In this document: one piece after another, positions 43,800-53,181 of the stretch
Layout of the letters: every line of letters begins with the position of its first letter
Position numbering within the stretch: position 1 is the first letter of the stretch
Assembly: GCA_902614065.1 (NCBI GenBank)
Contig: CACMJT010000006.1
Span: forward strand, 1-64,000
Direction: 5' to 3'
Length of the DNA stretch: 64,000 nt
From: an uncultured Bacteroidota bacterium
GTDB lineage: Bacteria; Bacteroidota; Bacteroidia; Flavobacteriales; Flavobacteriaceae
Position numbers and translations under genes: made by a program
Notes under the pieces: generated by a model
Seen by the model: only the letters and a program-made list of their open reading frames with translations
The model's database searches: none
What the model was told of the DNA's origin: nothing

Positions 43800-45626
43800 A
43801 TGTGTGGTATCGCTGGAATATTAGATTTTAAAGGTAAAAAACTTAATAAATCTCTTATGGGACTCATAACAAATAAAATGACTCACCGAGGCCCAGATGG
43901 TTTTGGAGTTTTTCAAAACAAGGAATCAAATCTCATACTGGGTCATAGACGATTATCAATAATTGATTTAACAAAAAATGCAAGTCAACCTATGACTTTA
44001 TTGGATAGATATACAATCACATTTAATGGAGAAATATATAATTATTTAGAATTAAAAAGTAAATTAAAAAAAATTGGTTGGAAGTTTAATTCTGACAGTG
44101 ATACAGAAGTTTTATTAAAGTGTTATATTGAGTTTGGTAGTGATTGTCTAAAATTGCTTGATGGCATGTTTGCTTTTGCAATTTGGGATGATAAAAAAAA
44201 ACATCTTTTTTGTGCTCGTGATAGATTTGGTGAAAAACCTTTTTATTATTCATTCACGAACTCACAATTTATTTTTGCATCAGAAATAAAAGCGTTATTT
44301 GTAGCTGGTATTGATAGAAAAATTAATAATGAAAAATTATACAATTATCTTATTTTCAATACAACTAACTCGGTCAGTAATAAAGACAAAACTTTTTATG
44401 AAAATGTAAATGAGTTATCACCTGCAAATTTTATAGTAATTAATAAGAATGGTGAAATTATTGAGAATTCTAAATATTGGAAGATTAATTTAGATTCTAA
44501 ACTAAATATTTCTATAGATGATGCAATTGATATTTTTAATGAAAAATTTAAAATTTCTGTTGAAAGGAGGCTTAGGTCAGATGTTCCTGTTGGCTCTAGT
44601 CTTTCGGGTGGTCTGGATTCTTCTGCAATTGTTTATACAATTGATCAACTTAAAACTCAAAATTTAAAGCAAAAAACCTTTTCTGCTAGATTTAAGAATT
44701 TCGAGCGAGACGAGGGTGTCTACATGAATTCCGTAATTAATCAAATGAGTTCGGTTCAACCTCATTTTTTATGGACAAATGAGTCATTAATCGAAAAAAA
44801 ACTGGATTATATGTTTTCTGTGCAAGAGGGCCCATTCATATCTCCGGGCATAATTGTTCAGCACGAAATAATGAAATTGGCAAAAGAAAATAATGTTACT
44901 GTATTATTAGATGGACAAGGAGCTGATGAAATAGCAGCTGGTTACCATGGTTTCTTTAAATTCTATATGATTGAAAAAATTAGACAAAATGTATTTAACT
45001 ATAGAAATTACAAGACGCTAATTAAGAAAAATTCTGATTTAGGGGTAAATAATTTAAATTTAAATTTGATTTTAGAGGCTTTTTTTCCAAAGTTGGTAAA
45101 TTATTTTAGAAACTTAAACCTTCACAACAAAAATAAAAGTAGTATTAACCCAGATTTTTTTGGAAATATAAATAGAGCAAATCACCCATACAGCCTAAGG
45201 AAGAATTTAAATGAGTCTTTACTTCTATCCACAACACAGGTTGGACTTAGAGATTTACTTAGATACGCTGATAAAAACTCAATGGCAAATTCGTTAGAGG
45301 TAAGACTTCCTTTTTTATCACACGAACTTGTAGAATTTATCTTCAAGTTACCCAGTGAATTCAAAATATTCGAGGGCTGGACTAAATTTATTATTAGAAA
45401 ATCTTTTGAAAAAAAACTTCCAAATCAAATAATTTGGAGAAAAGATAAAGTTGGGTATATGCCACCAATTCGTAGATGGTTAAATTCAAAAAATGTCAAG
45501 GAAATGATTATATCCAGTCAAAAAAATCTAATAAAAGAAAAAATTATTTCTAAACCATTAATGGGTCAAGAATGGACCTATCTAATGGCAGATAGGCTTA
45601 TTCGAAGCAAGCTAGATCATGTCTAA
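43800..45626 (+). CDS. AsnB-type glutamine amidotransferase, copy 1
   Basis: A 608-residue asparagine-synthetase-like enzyme. The N-terminal Ntn glutaminase starts with Cys2 (MCGIAGI) and has THRGPDG, FNGEIYN and SDTEVLL. The synthetase domain has the P-loop SGGLDSS (269-275) and LLDGQGADEIAAGYHG. The DGQGADE variant differs from the GDGGDE form of copies 2 and 3, so it is a separate lineage. In polysaccharide loci such proteins (for example WbpS-like) turn uronic-acid carboxyls into amides rather than making asparagine. It overlaps the next glycosyltransferase by 8 bp. Confidence 0.9.
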   Translation: MCGIAGILDFKGKKLNKSLMGLITNKMTHRGPDGFGVFQNKESNLILGHRRLSIIDLTKNASQPMTLLDRYTITFNGEIYNYLELKSKLKKIGWKFNSDSDTEVLLKCYIEFGSDCLKLLDGMFAFAIWDDKKKHLFCARDRFGEKPFYYSFTNSQFIFASEIKALFVAGIDRKINNEKLYNYLIFNTTNSVSNKDKTFYENVNELSPANFIVINKNGEIIENSKYWKINLDSKLNISIDDAIDIFNEKFKISVERRLRSDVPVGSSLSGGLDSSAIVYTIDQLKTQNLKQKTFSARFKNFERDEGVYMNSVINQMSSVQPHFLWTNESLIEKKLDYMFSVQEGPFISPGIIVQHEIMKLAKENNVTVLLDGQGADEIAAGYHGFFKFYMIEKIRQNVFNYRNYKTLIKKNSDLGVNNLNLNLILEAFFPKLVNYFRNLNLHNKNKSSINPDFFGNINRANHPYSLRKNLNESLLLSTTQVGLRDLLRYADKNSMANSLEVRLPFLSHELVEFIFKLPSEFKIFEGWTKFIIRKSFEKKLPNQIIWRKDKVGYMPPIRRWLNSKNVKEMIISSQKNLIKEKIISKPLMGQEWTYLMADRLIRSKLDHV

Positions 45627-46893
45627 AAAAAATGTTTTAATCATATCATTTGCTTATCCTCCTCTTAACTATCCTGGATCAATTAGGGTTTCAAAAATCA
45701 CAAAAAATTTGATTGAACTCGGTTTCAATCCAATTGTAATTACTGCTAAATCAGGATTTTTAGAAACAAAATCTAATTTAGAAATCCCAATTGAAAATAT
45801 ACATTATGTTGATTGGTTTGATCCATATGTTTTTATAAATAAAATGTTAAATAATAAAAATTTTTTTTTTAAGATTATTGGTAAAGTTTTAAAATACTTA
45901 ATTCCTTTTGGAACAACAAGATTGCCAGAACTTCGCAGACAATTTTGGAGAAAACCTGCAATTAAGAAATCTCTATTACTAATAAATAAATATAAAATAG
46001 ATTTCATTTATTCATCATCAAGCCCACCCTCAAGTGCAATTATTGCAAGTGCAATTGCAAGAAAGAAAAAAATAATATGGTTTGCTGAATTTAGAGACCC
46101 TTGGACTCAAAATCCTTATAATCCAAAAAATATATTACATACCTATTTTGAACGAAAGTATGAGAAGTATATTTTGAAAAATGCCAATAGAATAATTACT
46201 ATCAGTAAAACAATGGCAAGTGATTTTGAAAAAATTCATAGAAAAAAAACATTAGTTGTTTATAATGGTTTTGACGAATCTGACTACAAATTAAAAAATA
46301 AAAAATCTAAAAAATTTACAATTGTACATACTGGATCAATATACGGAGATAAAAGAGATCCAAGTAAATTATTTGAAGCTATTAAAAGTTTAAAGGATGA
46401 GAATTATATTTTTTATAATAAAATTAATATACAATTTTATGGTTCCAATCTTAAAAAAGTATTAAATCCCTTAATAAAAAAATATAGAATTGAGGATAGA
46501 GTGAGTATATTTTCAAAGATTGATAAAGATAAAATAAATGTAATTCAAAAAAATTCAAATATTCTTTTATTACTTGCATGGAACAACGTATTGGCAAAAG
46601 CAACATTGACAGCAAAAATATTCGAATATGTTGGGGCAAAAAGACCTATTTTAGCTCAGGGTTATGAATTTGGTGAAATAGCAAATTTTTTAAAAAAATA
46701 TGATTGTGGAAAGCTAATAAACAAACCGGCTCAAATTACAATTTTTATAAAAAAATGCATAAATGATTGGCATAATAAAAACAATAATTTTGGTTTTAAA
46801 TTTAATGGAGTTTCTAAGTTCAAGAGAATCAGTCAAACAAAAAAAATTATAGATGAATATAATTATATAAAGTATGGAAAGTATAAAAATTAG
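45619..46893 (+). CDS. GT4-family glycosyltransferase
   Basis: A 424-residue GT-B enzyme. The N-terminal domain begins VLIISFAYPPLNYPGSIRVSKI, as in WbuB-like enzymes, and contains WFAEFRDPWTQNP (about 154-166). The C-terminal nucleotide-sugar domain has VVYNGFDE (about 213-220), IVHTGSIYGDKRDP and the glutamate region IFEYVGAKRPILA (about 334-346). It transfers one sugar of the repeat unit on the cytoplasmic face. The donor is not readable. It overlaps its neighbours by 8 and 20 bp. Confidence 0.88.
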   Translation: MSKKNVLIISFAYPPLNYPGSIRVSKITKNLIELGFNPIVITAKSGFLETKSNLEIPIENIHYVDWFDPYVFINKMLNNKNFFFKIIGKVLKYLIPFGTTRLPELRRQFWRKPAIKKSLLLINKYKIDFIYSSSSPPSSAIIASAIARKKKIIWFAEFRDPWTQNPYNPKNILHTYFERKYEKYILKNANRIITISKTMASDFEKIHRKKTLVVYNGFDESDYKLKNKKSKKFTIVHTGSIYGDKRDPSKLFEAIKSLKDENYIFYNKINIQFYGSNLKKVLNPLIKKYRIEDRVSIFSKIDKDKINVIQKNSNILLLLAWNNVLAKATLTAKIFEYVGAKRPILAQGYEFGEIANFLKKYDCGKLINKPAQITIFIKKCINDWHNKNNNFGFKFNGVSKFKRISQTKKIIDEYNYIKYGKYKN

Positions 46894-48013
46894 AATTGGA
46901 GGAGATATTGTAATTAATAATTGCTTTGATTTAAAACTTATTGATAAAAGTCTTTTAAATCTTTTTAAAAAAGATACATATAATATTTTAAACCTTGAAT
47001 GCCCAATTTTAAAGGATTCTAATAATAAAAAAATTGTAAAAACAGGCCCTCATCTAAAAGGTCATGGAGAATCAACTAAAAATATCCTTGACCATCTTAA
47101 TATTGATTTATTAACCTTAGCAAATAATCATATCAAGGATTATGGTCAGAAAGGTATATCGGATACTGTTAAATTTTGTGAAGACAATGGATATGAATAT
47201 GTAGGAGTTGGAAGAGGTTTAAAAGATTCTATGAGTACATTCAAATTTTCTTATGGAAAATTAAAGATATCAATAATTAACGTCGCTGAAAATGAGTGGT
47301 CCAGTGCATTATCGAATGATTGGGGTTCTCATCCATTTGATATTATTGAAAATTCGAGAATCATAAAAAATGAAAAAAAAGGTTCAGATTATGTTTTTCT
47401 TATTTTTCACGGAGGACACGAATATTATGATTTGCCCAGCCCCAATTTAAAGAAAAATATGAGATATCTTGTAGAACAAGGAGCTGATTTAGTTGTATGT
47501 CATCACTCTCATTGTGTATCAGGATATGAATTATATAAAGAAAAGTACATTTTTTATGGAATTGGAAATTTTTTATTTACTAAAGCATCTAAAAATGAAG
47601 AATGGTATAAAGGAGTAGTTTTAGATTTAGAGTTAAATTCTGAAAAAATCATAAAAGCCAAGCCAATTTTTTGTCTGGTGAACCCCGATGATTATTCGAT
47701 AAAGGTTGCTGACGATAATAATCAAAAATATTTTTTAAGAAATTTTAATATCTTGAGTTCTATAATTAAAAATGATAAGGAATTGAATAATAGGTGGAAT
47801 GATTTTGTTGAAAAAAAATATATTGAATATCTGTCAAATTGGTCTCCAATAAACCATGTAAGGATAGAATTATTAAGAAAAATTTTATTTAAACTTAGAT
47901 TCTTTTTTCTCAGCAAAAAAGCTATTGCATTACACTTGAATCTATTGAGATGTGAATCACATAATGATATCTCAAATCATGTTTTAACAAAATGGATAAA
48001 AAATTTAAAATAG
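46874..48013 (+). CDS. CapA-like metallophosphoesterase family protein
   Basis: A 379-residue protein of the CapA/PgsA family, known from poly-gamma-glutamate synthesis. Metal-binding blocks are visible in order: IRIGGDIVIN (about 6-15), NLECPI (about 42-47), LANNHIKDYG (about 76-85), IFHGGHEYYD (about 176-185), CHHSHCVSGYE and YGIGNFLF (about 235). Unlike PgsA there is no signal peptide or membrane anchor, so it is probably cytoplasmic. It overlaps the ATP-grasp gene by 22 bp, which suggests the two work together, perhaps adding an amino acid or peptide to a sugar precursor. That function is inferred. Confidence 0.85.
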   Translation: MESIKIRIGGDIVINNCFDLKLIDKSLLNLFKKDTYNILNLECPILKDSNNKKIVKTGPHLKGHGESTKNILDHLNIDLLTLANNHIKDYGQKGISDTVKFCEDNGYEYVGVGRGLKDSMSTFKFSYGKLKISIINVAENEWSSALSNDWGSHPFDIIENSRIIKNEKKGSDYVFLIFHGGHEYYDLPSPNLKKNMRYLVEQGADLVVCHHSHCVSGYELYKEKYIFYGIGNFLFTKASKNEEWYKGVVLDLELNSEKIIKAKPIFCLVNPDDYSIKVADDNNQKYFLRNFNILSSIIKNDKELNNRWNDFVEKKYIEYLSNWSPINHVRIELLRKILFKLRFFFLSKKAIALHLNLLRCESHNDISNHVLTKWIKNLK

Positions 48014-49026
48014 CAGTTCATGATGATCCTTTAACTGGGTTTTCCAAATTATGGATTGAATATTTAAAAGAAAAAAGAATTCCTTTTAAAGTTGTGAATT
48101 GCTATTCATCAAGCATTGTAAATGATTTGAAAGATTGTCATTCACTTATGTGGCATCACAATCATGGAGATTACAGAGATAAAATTTTTGCAAAAGAATT
48201 ATTATACGCAATTGAACATTCAGGAATTCATGTTTTTCCAAATTTTAAAACATCATGGTATTTTGATGATAAGATTGGACAAAAGTATTTACTAGAATCT
48301 TTAAAAATTCCTCATGTAAAAACTTATATTTTTTACAATAAAGAAGAAGCTATTAATTGGGCAAATAGCTCTACATTCCCCAAAGTTTTTAAATTAAGAT
48401 CAGGAGCAGGGTCTGAAAATGTGAAAAAAATTGCAAATAAATACCAAGCGATATCTTTAATAAATAAAGCTTTTAGTTCTGGTTTCGAACAATACAATAG
48501 AGCAGAGGGTTTAAAAGAAAGAATAAAAAAATTAATATATGGGGGTGGATCAATAAAAAGTGTTTTAGGTGGACTTTATTACTACTTTTTTTCTACAAAT
48601 TTTGCTAGAATGTCATTTAGAGAGAAGTGTTATTTTTATGTACAAGATTTTATTCCAAACAATAATTTTGATATAAGAGTAATAGTAGTTTGTGACAAAG
48701 CTTTTGCAATTAAAAGATATGTGAGAAAAAATGATTTTCGAGCTAGTGGAAGTGGTTATATTGATTATTCAAGACATAGTATACCTGAAAATATTATAAA
48801 AACTGCCTTTACTATGAATGATAAATTAGACTCACAATGTACCGCTTTCGATTTCATATATGAAAATAATAAACCTCTAGTTGTTGAAATAAGCTTTGGT
48901 TTTAATCCATCTTTCTATAATAATTGTGTTGGCTATTGGGAGAAAAGTTTAAAATTTCATTCTGGAAAATTTAATCCTTATGCGTGGATGGTAGATAATT
49001 TGTTAGATAAAATTAATGAGAAATAA
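47992..49026 (+). CDS. ATP-grasp carboxylate-amine ligase-like protein
   Basis: A 344-residue ATP-grasp protein. An N-terminal domain (about 1-85) is followed by FPKVFKLRSGAGSENVKKI (Lys and Gly-rich loop, about 129-147), FYVQDFIPNNNFDIRVIVV with the R-V-I-V strand (about 215-235), FRASGSGYIDYS (about 250-261) and the metal-binding end PLVVEISFGFNPSFY. The layout resembles RimK-type ligases that join a carboxylate to an amine with ATP. A hydrophobic insertion (about 190-205) is unusual. It overlaps CapA-like (22 bp) and the polymerase gene (11 bp). I infer it forms an amide or peptide bond on a capsule precursor. Confidence 0.8.
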   Translation: MDKKFKIAVHDDPLTGFSKLWIEYLKEKRIPFKVVNCYSSSIVNDLKDCHSLMWHHNHGDYRDKIFAKELLYAIEHSGIHVFPNFKTSWYFDDKIGQKYLLESLKIPHVKTYIFYNKEEAINWANSSTFPKVFKLRSGAGSENVKKIANKYQAISLINKAFSSGFEQYNRAEGLKERIKKLIYGGGSIKSVLGGLYYYFFSTNFARMSFREKCYFYVQDFIPNNNFDIRVIVVCDKAFAIKRYVRKNDFRASGSGYIDYSRHSIPENIIKTAFTMNDKLDSQCTAFDFIYENNKPLVVEISFGFNPSFYNNCVGYWEKSLKFHSGKFNPYAWMVDNLLDKINEK

Positions 49027-50275
49027 ATTTTTAGGTTTTTATATTTTTCTTATATCACCAATTTTGTCGCTGTATTACGGCTTTAATGATTTGGGTAATA
49101 AACACACGAAAAATGTTTTGTGGCTGTTCTTTATATATTTTGGTTATTGTTTTCAAGTAAAAAGTAATTACGTGGGTGATGCAAGAAGATATGTTCAAAA
49201 TTTTTTGGATAGACAATTTTTAAACGAAAAAACTGGTGATATTATTTCAGATATTTATCTAAACTCCTATAACATAGAGATAGTTGAAAGAATAATTTCA
49301 AATGTAGTTGCATCTTTTTCTTCAAATTATCACATCTTGTTAATGGTTTATGCAATTTTTTACGGTTATTTTTTATCAAGAAATCTTTATTACATATATT
49401 CAAAATCAACCAATCATAATTTCTACATTAACAAATGGATTGTGATTACTCTCTTTTTTTTGATACCCATTTGGTTTATAAATGGTTTTGATTTTTATTT
49501 TGCAACACAAATTTTTTTATACGCCATTATCCCATACATTTATGAAAATAAAACCCGAAGATTACCGCTTCTTATATTAGCACCATTAACTCATTTTTCA
49601 TTTTTCTTCGTCATAGGAGTTTGCTTAATTTACTATTTTTCACAAAAACTGCTACAAATTAATTTGTTCAAATTGTTTCTTATGTATTTGTTTAGCTTCG
49701 CTGCAATCTTTCTACTTGACAGCATTACAGTGGCATCCTATTTTTATAATTTTATTCCCGATATATTTTTATACAAATTTGAATTATATGCTTTTGAAAA
49801 GTCTGGTGAGTCTCTTACTGGGGGCAGGATTTTTTATTTAATTGAAATGTTTTTTTACATATTCTTTAATTTATTACTTATTATATTGTATTTAAAACAC
49901 AAGAGCATAATTCATTTAAATAAGGAAATTAAACGTTTGATTGTTTTTACTTTTCTTTTTACGATTACAATCAATTTGTTCTCCAACATACATTCATTCG
50001 ACAGGTTTTTTGTAATTAATAATTGGCTAGTATTGTTTATTTACTACTTAATTCTAAATAGTTCAATTAACAATTTTCAAATGAAAAACTATATCAAAGG
50101 ATTTTTTTATATGAGACCAATTTTAATTTTAATTATTGCTTATCAATGTATTAGAACCTTATTTCCAGTTATGGGTATTGGTTCCACATTTTCAAATGTT
50201 TTCATTGTTAACTATTTTGTTGAAGATGATTATGTTATAGGAAATTTGGTTGAAATTTTAGATTTAGGTCTTTGA
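49016..50275 (+). CDS. wzy: EpsG-family polysaccharide polymerase (Wzy)
   Basis: A 419-residue polytopic membrane protein with about ten hydrophobic segments. The early NYVGDARRYVQNFLD motif (about 44-58) on a periplasmic loop and the LAPLTHFSFFFVIGV segment (about 188-202) match the EpsG branch of O-antigen/capsule polymerases. It would link repeat units flipped by Wzx. Wzy proteins diverge strongly, so membrane topology and the cluster context carry much of the call. It overlaps both neighbours by 4-11 bp. Confidence 0.85.
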   Translation: MRNKFLGFYIFLISPILSLYYGFNDLGNKHTKNVLWLFFIYFGYCFQVKSNYVGDARRYVQNFLDRQFLNEKTGDIISDIYLNSYNIEIVERIISNVVASFSSNYHILLMVYAIFYGYFLSRNLYYIYSKSTNHNFYINKWIVITLFFLIPIWFINGFDFYFATQIFLYAIIPYIYENKTRRLPLLILAPLTHFSFFFVIGVCLIYYFSQKLLQINLFKLFLMYLFSFAAIFLLDSITVASYFYNFIPDIFLYKFELYAFEKSGESLTGGRIFYLIEMFFYIFFNLLLIILYLKHKSIIHLNKEIKRLIVFTFLFTITINLFSNIHSFDRFFVINNWLVLFIYYLILNSSINNFQMKNYIKGFFYMRPILILIIAYQCIRTLFPVMGIGSTFSNVFIVNYFVEDDYVIGNLVEILDLGL

Positions 50276-51357
50276 AATTAAAAAAAAATAAAATACTTTT
50301 TGTTTTACCTGATTTAAAATGGGGAGGTACACAAAAAATAGTTTCTTTTATATCCTCAAAACTAGCTATTAAAGATTATGAAATTACATTAATGGTTATT
50401 GGTTTTAAAAAAGATGCTGTATTTAATTTTAATACAAATACAATCTTTTTAAATAAAACTAGACTCTTATTTTCCATTCCAAGCATTTTAAAATATGTTT
50501 TTAAAAATAAACCAAAAGTTATTTTTTCATCTTTTACTCACATTAACATAATTTTTGCTTTCATTTCAATTTTTCTTAGAGATATCAAATTTATTTGTAG
50601 GGAGTCAAGTGTTATAACTAGTATGAAAACGTATACTACAAATAGTAAGATTCAGGATTATCTAATAAAATTACTATATCCGAATTTTATTAAAATAATT
50701 TGTCAATCAGAAGACATGAAAAGTGATTTAATAAAAAATTATAATATTTCATCTAAAAAGTTAGTTGTCATCAATAACCCTGTTGTTTATTTTAGTAATT
50801 CTAACTTCAACTTAAATGTAAAAATCAATAAATCTATAAATTTAATTACTGTTGGCAGATTAAGTCCTGAGAAAGGATATTTGAGAATTATTGAGAATTT
50901 ATCACAATTAAAAAAATTTAATTTTATTTACAAAATTGTAGGCCAAGGACATCACAAATCTGAAATCAATAAACTACTTGAATCAAAAAAATTGTTGGAT
51001 AAGGTTGTCTTTTTAGAACAAACCAATGAAATTTTATATCATTTAAAAAAGTCTGATCTTTTCCTACAGGGATCTTATGTTGAAGGATTTCCTAATGCAG
51101 TTCTTGATAGTTGTATCGTTGGAACACCAGTGCTAGCGTACAATGTTCCGGGGGGGACTAAAGAAATTATTAAGCATGGATTTAATGGTTTTTTAGTTAA
51201 AAATGATAATGAGTTTAGAAAAAACTTAAATGATTTCTTTGAAAAAAAAAATATCAATTTTGACAGGAAAAAAATTAGTTTAGATATTAGAAAAAGATTT
51301 GGTCAAAAAATAATTTTAGATAGTTACAGAACACTCTTTGAAAACCTATTAATTTAA
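50272..51357 (+). CDS. GT4-family glycosyltransferase
   Basis: A 361-residue GT-B glycosyltransferase. The N-terminal FVLPDLKWGGTQKIVSFIS loop (about 10-28) and the C-terminal ITVGRLSPEKGYLRIIE (about 194-210), SYVEGFPNAVLDSCIVGTPVLAYNVPGGTKEII (about 267-299, with the E-x7-E type donor site) are clear. It starts at TTG 50272, overlapping the wzy TGA by 4 bp. It adds one repeat-unit sugar; specificity cannot be read. Confidence 0.9.
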   Translation: MKLKKNKILFVLPDLKWGGTQKIVSFISSKLAIKDYEITLMVIGFKKDAVFNFNTNTIFLNKTRLLFSIPSILKYVFKNKPKVIFSSFTHINIIFAFISIFLRDIKFICRESSVITSMKTYTTNSKIQDYLIKLLYPNFIKIICQSEDMKSDLIKNYNISSKKLVVINNPVVYFSNSNFNLNVKINKSINLITVGRLSPEKGYLRIIENLSQLKKFNFIYKIVGQGHHKSEINKLLESKKLLDKVVFLEQTNEILYHLKKSDLFLQGSYVEGFPNAVLDSCIVGTPVLAYNVPGGTKEIIKHGFNGFLVKNDNEFRKNLNDFFEKKNINFDRKKISLDIRKRFGQKIILDSYRTLFENLLI

Positions 51358-51366
51358 TTAAACCTT

Positions 51367-53181
51367 ATGTGTGGGATTTACCTAACAAATATTAAATACA
51401 AAGACAAAGAAATTAGTAAGAAATTGGACTTTATGCAGTTTAGGGGACCTGATAATAAATCTATTTATAAATCCGATGGCTTAATTTTCGGGCATTTACG
51501 TTTAAAAATTTTGGATCTTGATAAAAGATCAAATCAACCTATGCATTTTAATAATCTTACTATCGTATTCAATGGTGAAATTTATAATTATAAAGATATA
51601 AAGAAAGAGTTGAAAATCTTGGGTTATAATTTTAAGACAACCAGTGATACGGAGGTAATTATAAAAAGCTTTCATCAATGGGGACCACATTTCATTAAAA
51701 AAATGAATGGAATGTTTGCAATTTCAATTTTTGATCGAAAAACAAAAAAAATTTATTGCTATAGAGATAGACTTGGCGTAAAACCATTTTACTACTATTG
51801 GAAAGATGGAATCTTTGAAATATGTAGTCAACTAAAACCCATTTCTGACAAAAAAAAACTATCAAATAAAGCTATATCAGTATACTTAGATTGCGGATAT
51901 ATACCTTCACCGATGTCAATTTTTCAGGACATTAATAAGTTGGGTGCAGGACATATTCTTGAAATTGATTTAAGAAAAAATACAATTTCAAATTCATCAT
52001 ACTGGGATTTACACAAACCAATAATTACTAATTTGTCCTATGATAAAGCTAAATCAACTTTACACAACCTTTTAATTGATGCTGTAAAAATAAGATTAAA
52101 TTCAGATGTTCCTATTGGTACATTTTTATCCGGTGGTATCGATTCTGCTCTAGTTACAAGTATCGCTCAAAAAATTTCAAAAACAAAAATAAAAACATTT
52201 ACAGTAGGATTTGATGAAAAAGATTTCGATGAGAGTAAGGTGGCTAATAAATTTGCTGAAATATTATCAACTGATCACAATCATTTAAGATGTAAATCAG
52301 AAAATATTTTAGAATTATTTAAATCATACTTTAGATCATTTGATGAACCATTTGCTGACAATTCTGCGTTACCATCATTAGTTCTGAATAAGTATACAAA
52401 AAAGAAGGTGACAGTTGCACTTTCTGGAGATGGTGGTGATGAAAGTTTTTTTGGTTATAATCACTTTGAGTGGTTAAGAAGGCTTAAAATTATTTTTTTT
52501 ATTCCTCAATTCCTGAGAAAATTTTTAAGTTTTTTTGTACTACCATTCATATTTAAAGGAAGAACTGAGCCATTAAAACTTATATTACGTCTCAAAAATA
52601 TTAAAGACTTTATACCTGAAATTTTTATTGGTTTAAACAGATTAACTAAAATTAAAGATAATGCTTGGATTAAAAAATATAAGTACCATATGTCTTCATC
52701 AAATATTTATCAGATGTGTGCTGATTTAAATATCAAAATGTGGTTAGAAGCTGATAGTAATGTTAAGGTTGATAGAGCTAGTATGGCATATTCTGTTGAA
52801 GTAAGGAGTCCGTTTTTAGATTATAGAATTATTGAATTTGCAAGAACACTACCTTTAAAATTTAGATTTAATAATGGAAACCGTAAAAAAATAATAAAAG
52901 ATATTTTAGAGGAATATATCCCCAAAAAATATTTTAATCAACCAAAAAAGGGATTTGGAGTACCAATTAGATCCTGGATTAGAAACGAGCTTAGAACCGA
53001 AATTGAATCAAATCTTTCTGACGATTTTTTAAATATAGTTCCAAATCTTGACGTTATAAAATTTAAAAAAATGCTTTATAAACATATGTTAGGTAAACAC
53101 AACTATGCTGCATACATATGGAGATTATATATTCTTTCTAAGTGGTATCAGGAATTTGGATTTTACAAGAATGAGAGATGA
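51367..53181 (+). CDS. AsnB-type glutamine amidotransferase, copy 2
   Basis: A 604-residue enzyme. Cys2 (MCGIYLT), FNGEIYN and SDTEVII support an active glutaminase, but the usual HRGPD reads FRGPD here (FMQFRGPDNKS). The synthetase P-loop is SGGIDSA (255-261), followed by ALSGDGGDESFFGYNHFEW and SVEVRSPFLDYRI. It is the GDGGDE form typical of WbpS-like sugar-carboxylate amidating enzymes. It lies between two GT4 genes and overlaps the second by 4 bp. The sugar substrate is unknown. Confidence 0.9.
   Translation: MCGIYLTNIKYKDKEISKKLDFMQFRGPDNKSIYKSDGLIFGHLRLKILDLDKRSNQPMHFNNLTIVFNGEIYNYKDIKKELKILGYNFKTTSDTEVIIKSFHQWGPHFIKKMNGMFAISIFDRKTKKIYCYRDRLGVKPFYYYWKDGIFEICSQLKPISDKKKLSNKAISVYLDCGYIPSPMSIFQDINKLGAGHILEIDLRKNTISNSSYWDLHKPIITNLSYDKAKSTLHNLLIDAVKIRLNSDVPIGTFLSGGIDSALVTSIAQKISKTKIKTFTVGFDEKDFDESKVANKFAEILSTDHNHLRCKSENILELFKSYFRSFDEPFADNSALPSLVLNKYTKKKVTVALSGDGGDESFFGYNHFEWLRRLKIIFFIPQFLRKFLSFFVLPFIFKGRTEPLKLILRLKNIKDFIPEIFIGLNRLTKIKDNAWIKKYKYHMSSSNIYQMCADLNIKMWLEADSNVKVDRASMAYSVEVRSPFLDYRIIEFARTLPLKFRFNNGNRKKIIKDILEEYIPKKYFNQPKKGFGVPIRSWIRNELRTEIESNLSDDFLNIVPNLDVIKFKKMLYKHMLGKHNYAAYIWRLYILSKWYQEFGFYKNER

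Noticed and set aside
49016..50275. O-antigen ligase instead of Wzy
   Set aside because: The early NYVGDARRY motif and overall topology fit the EpsG-type polymerase, and the cluster would otherwise lack a polymerase.
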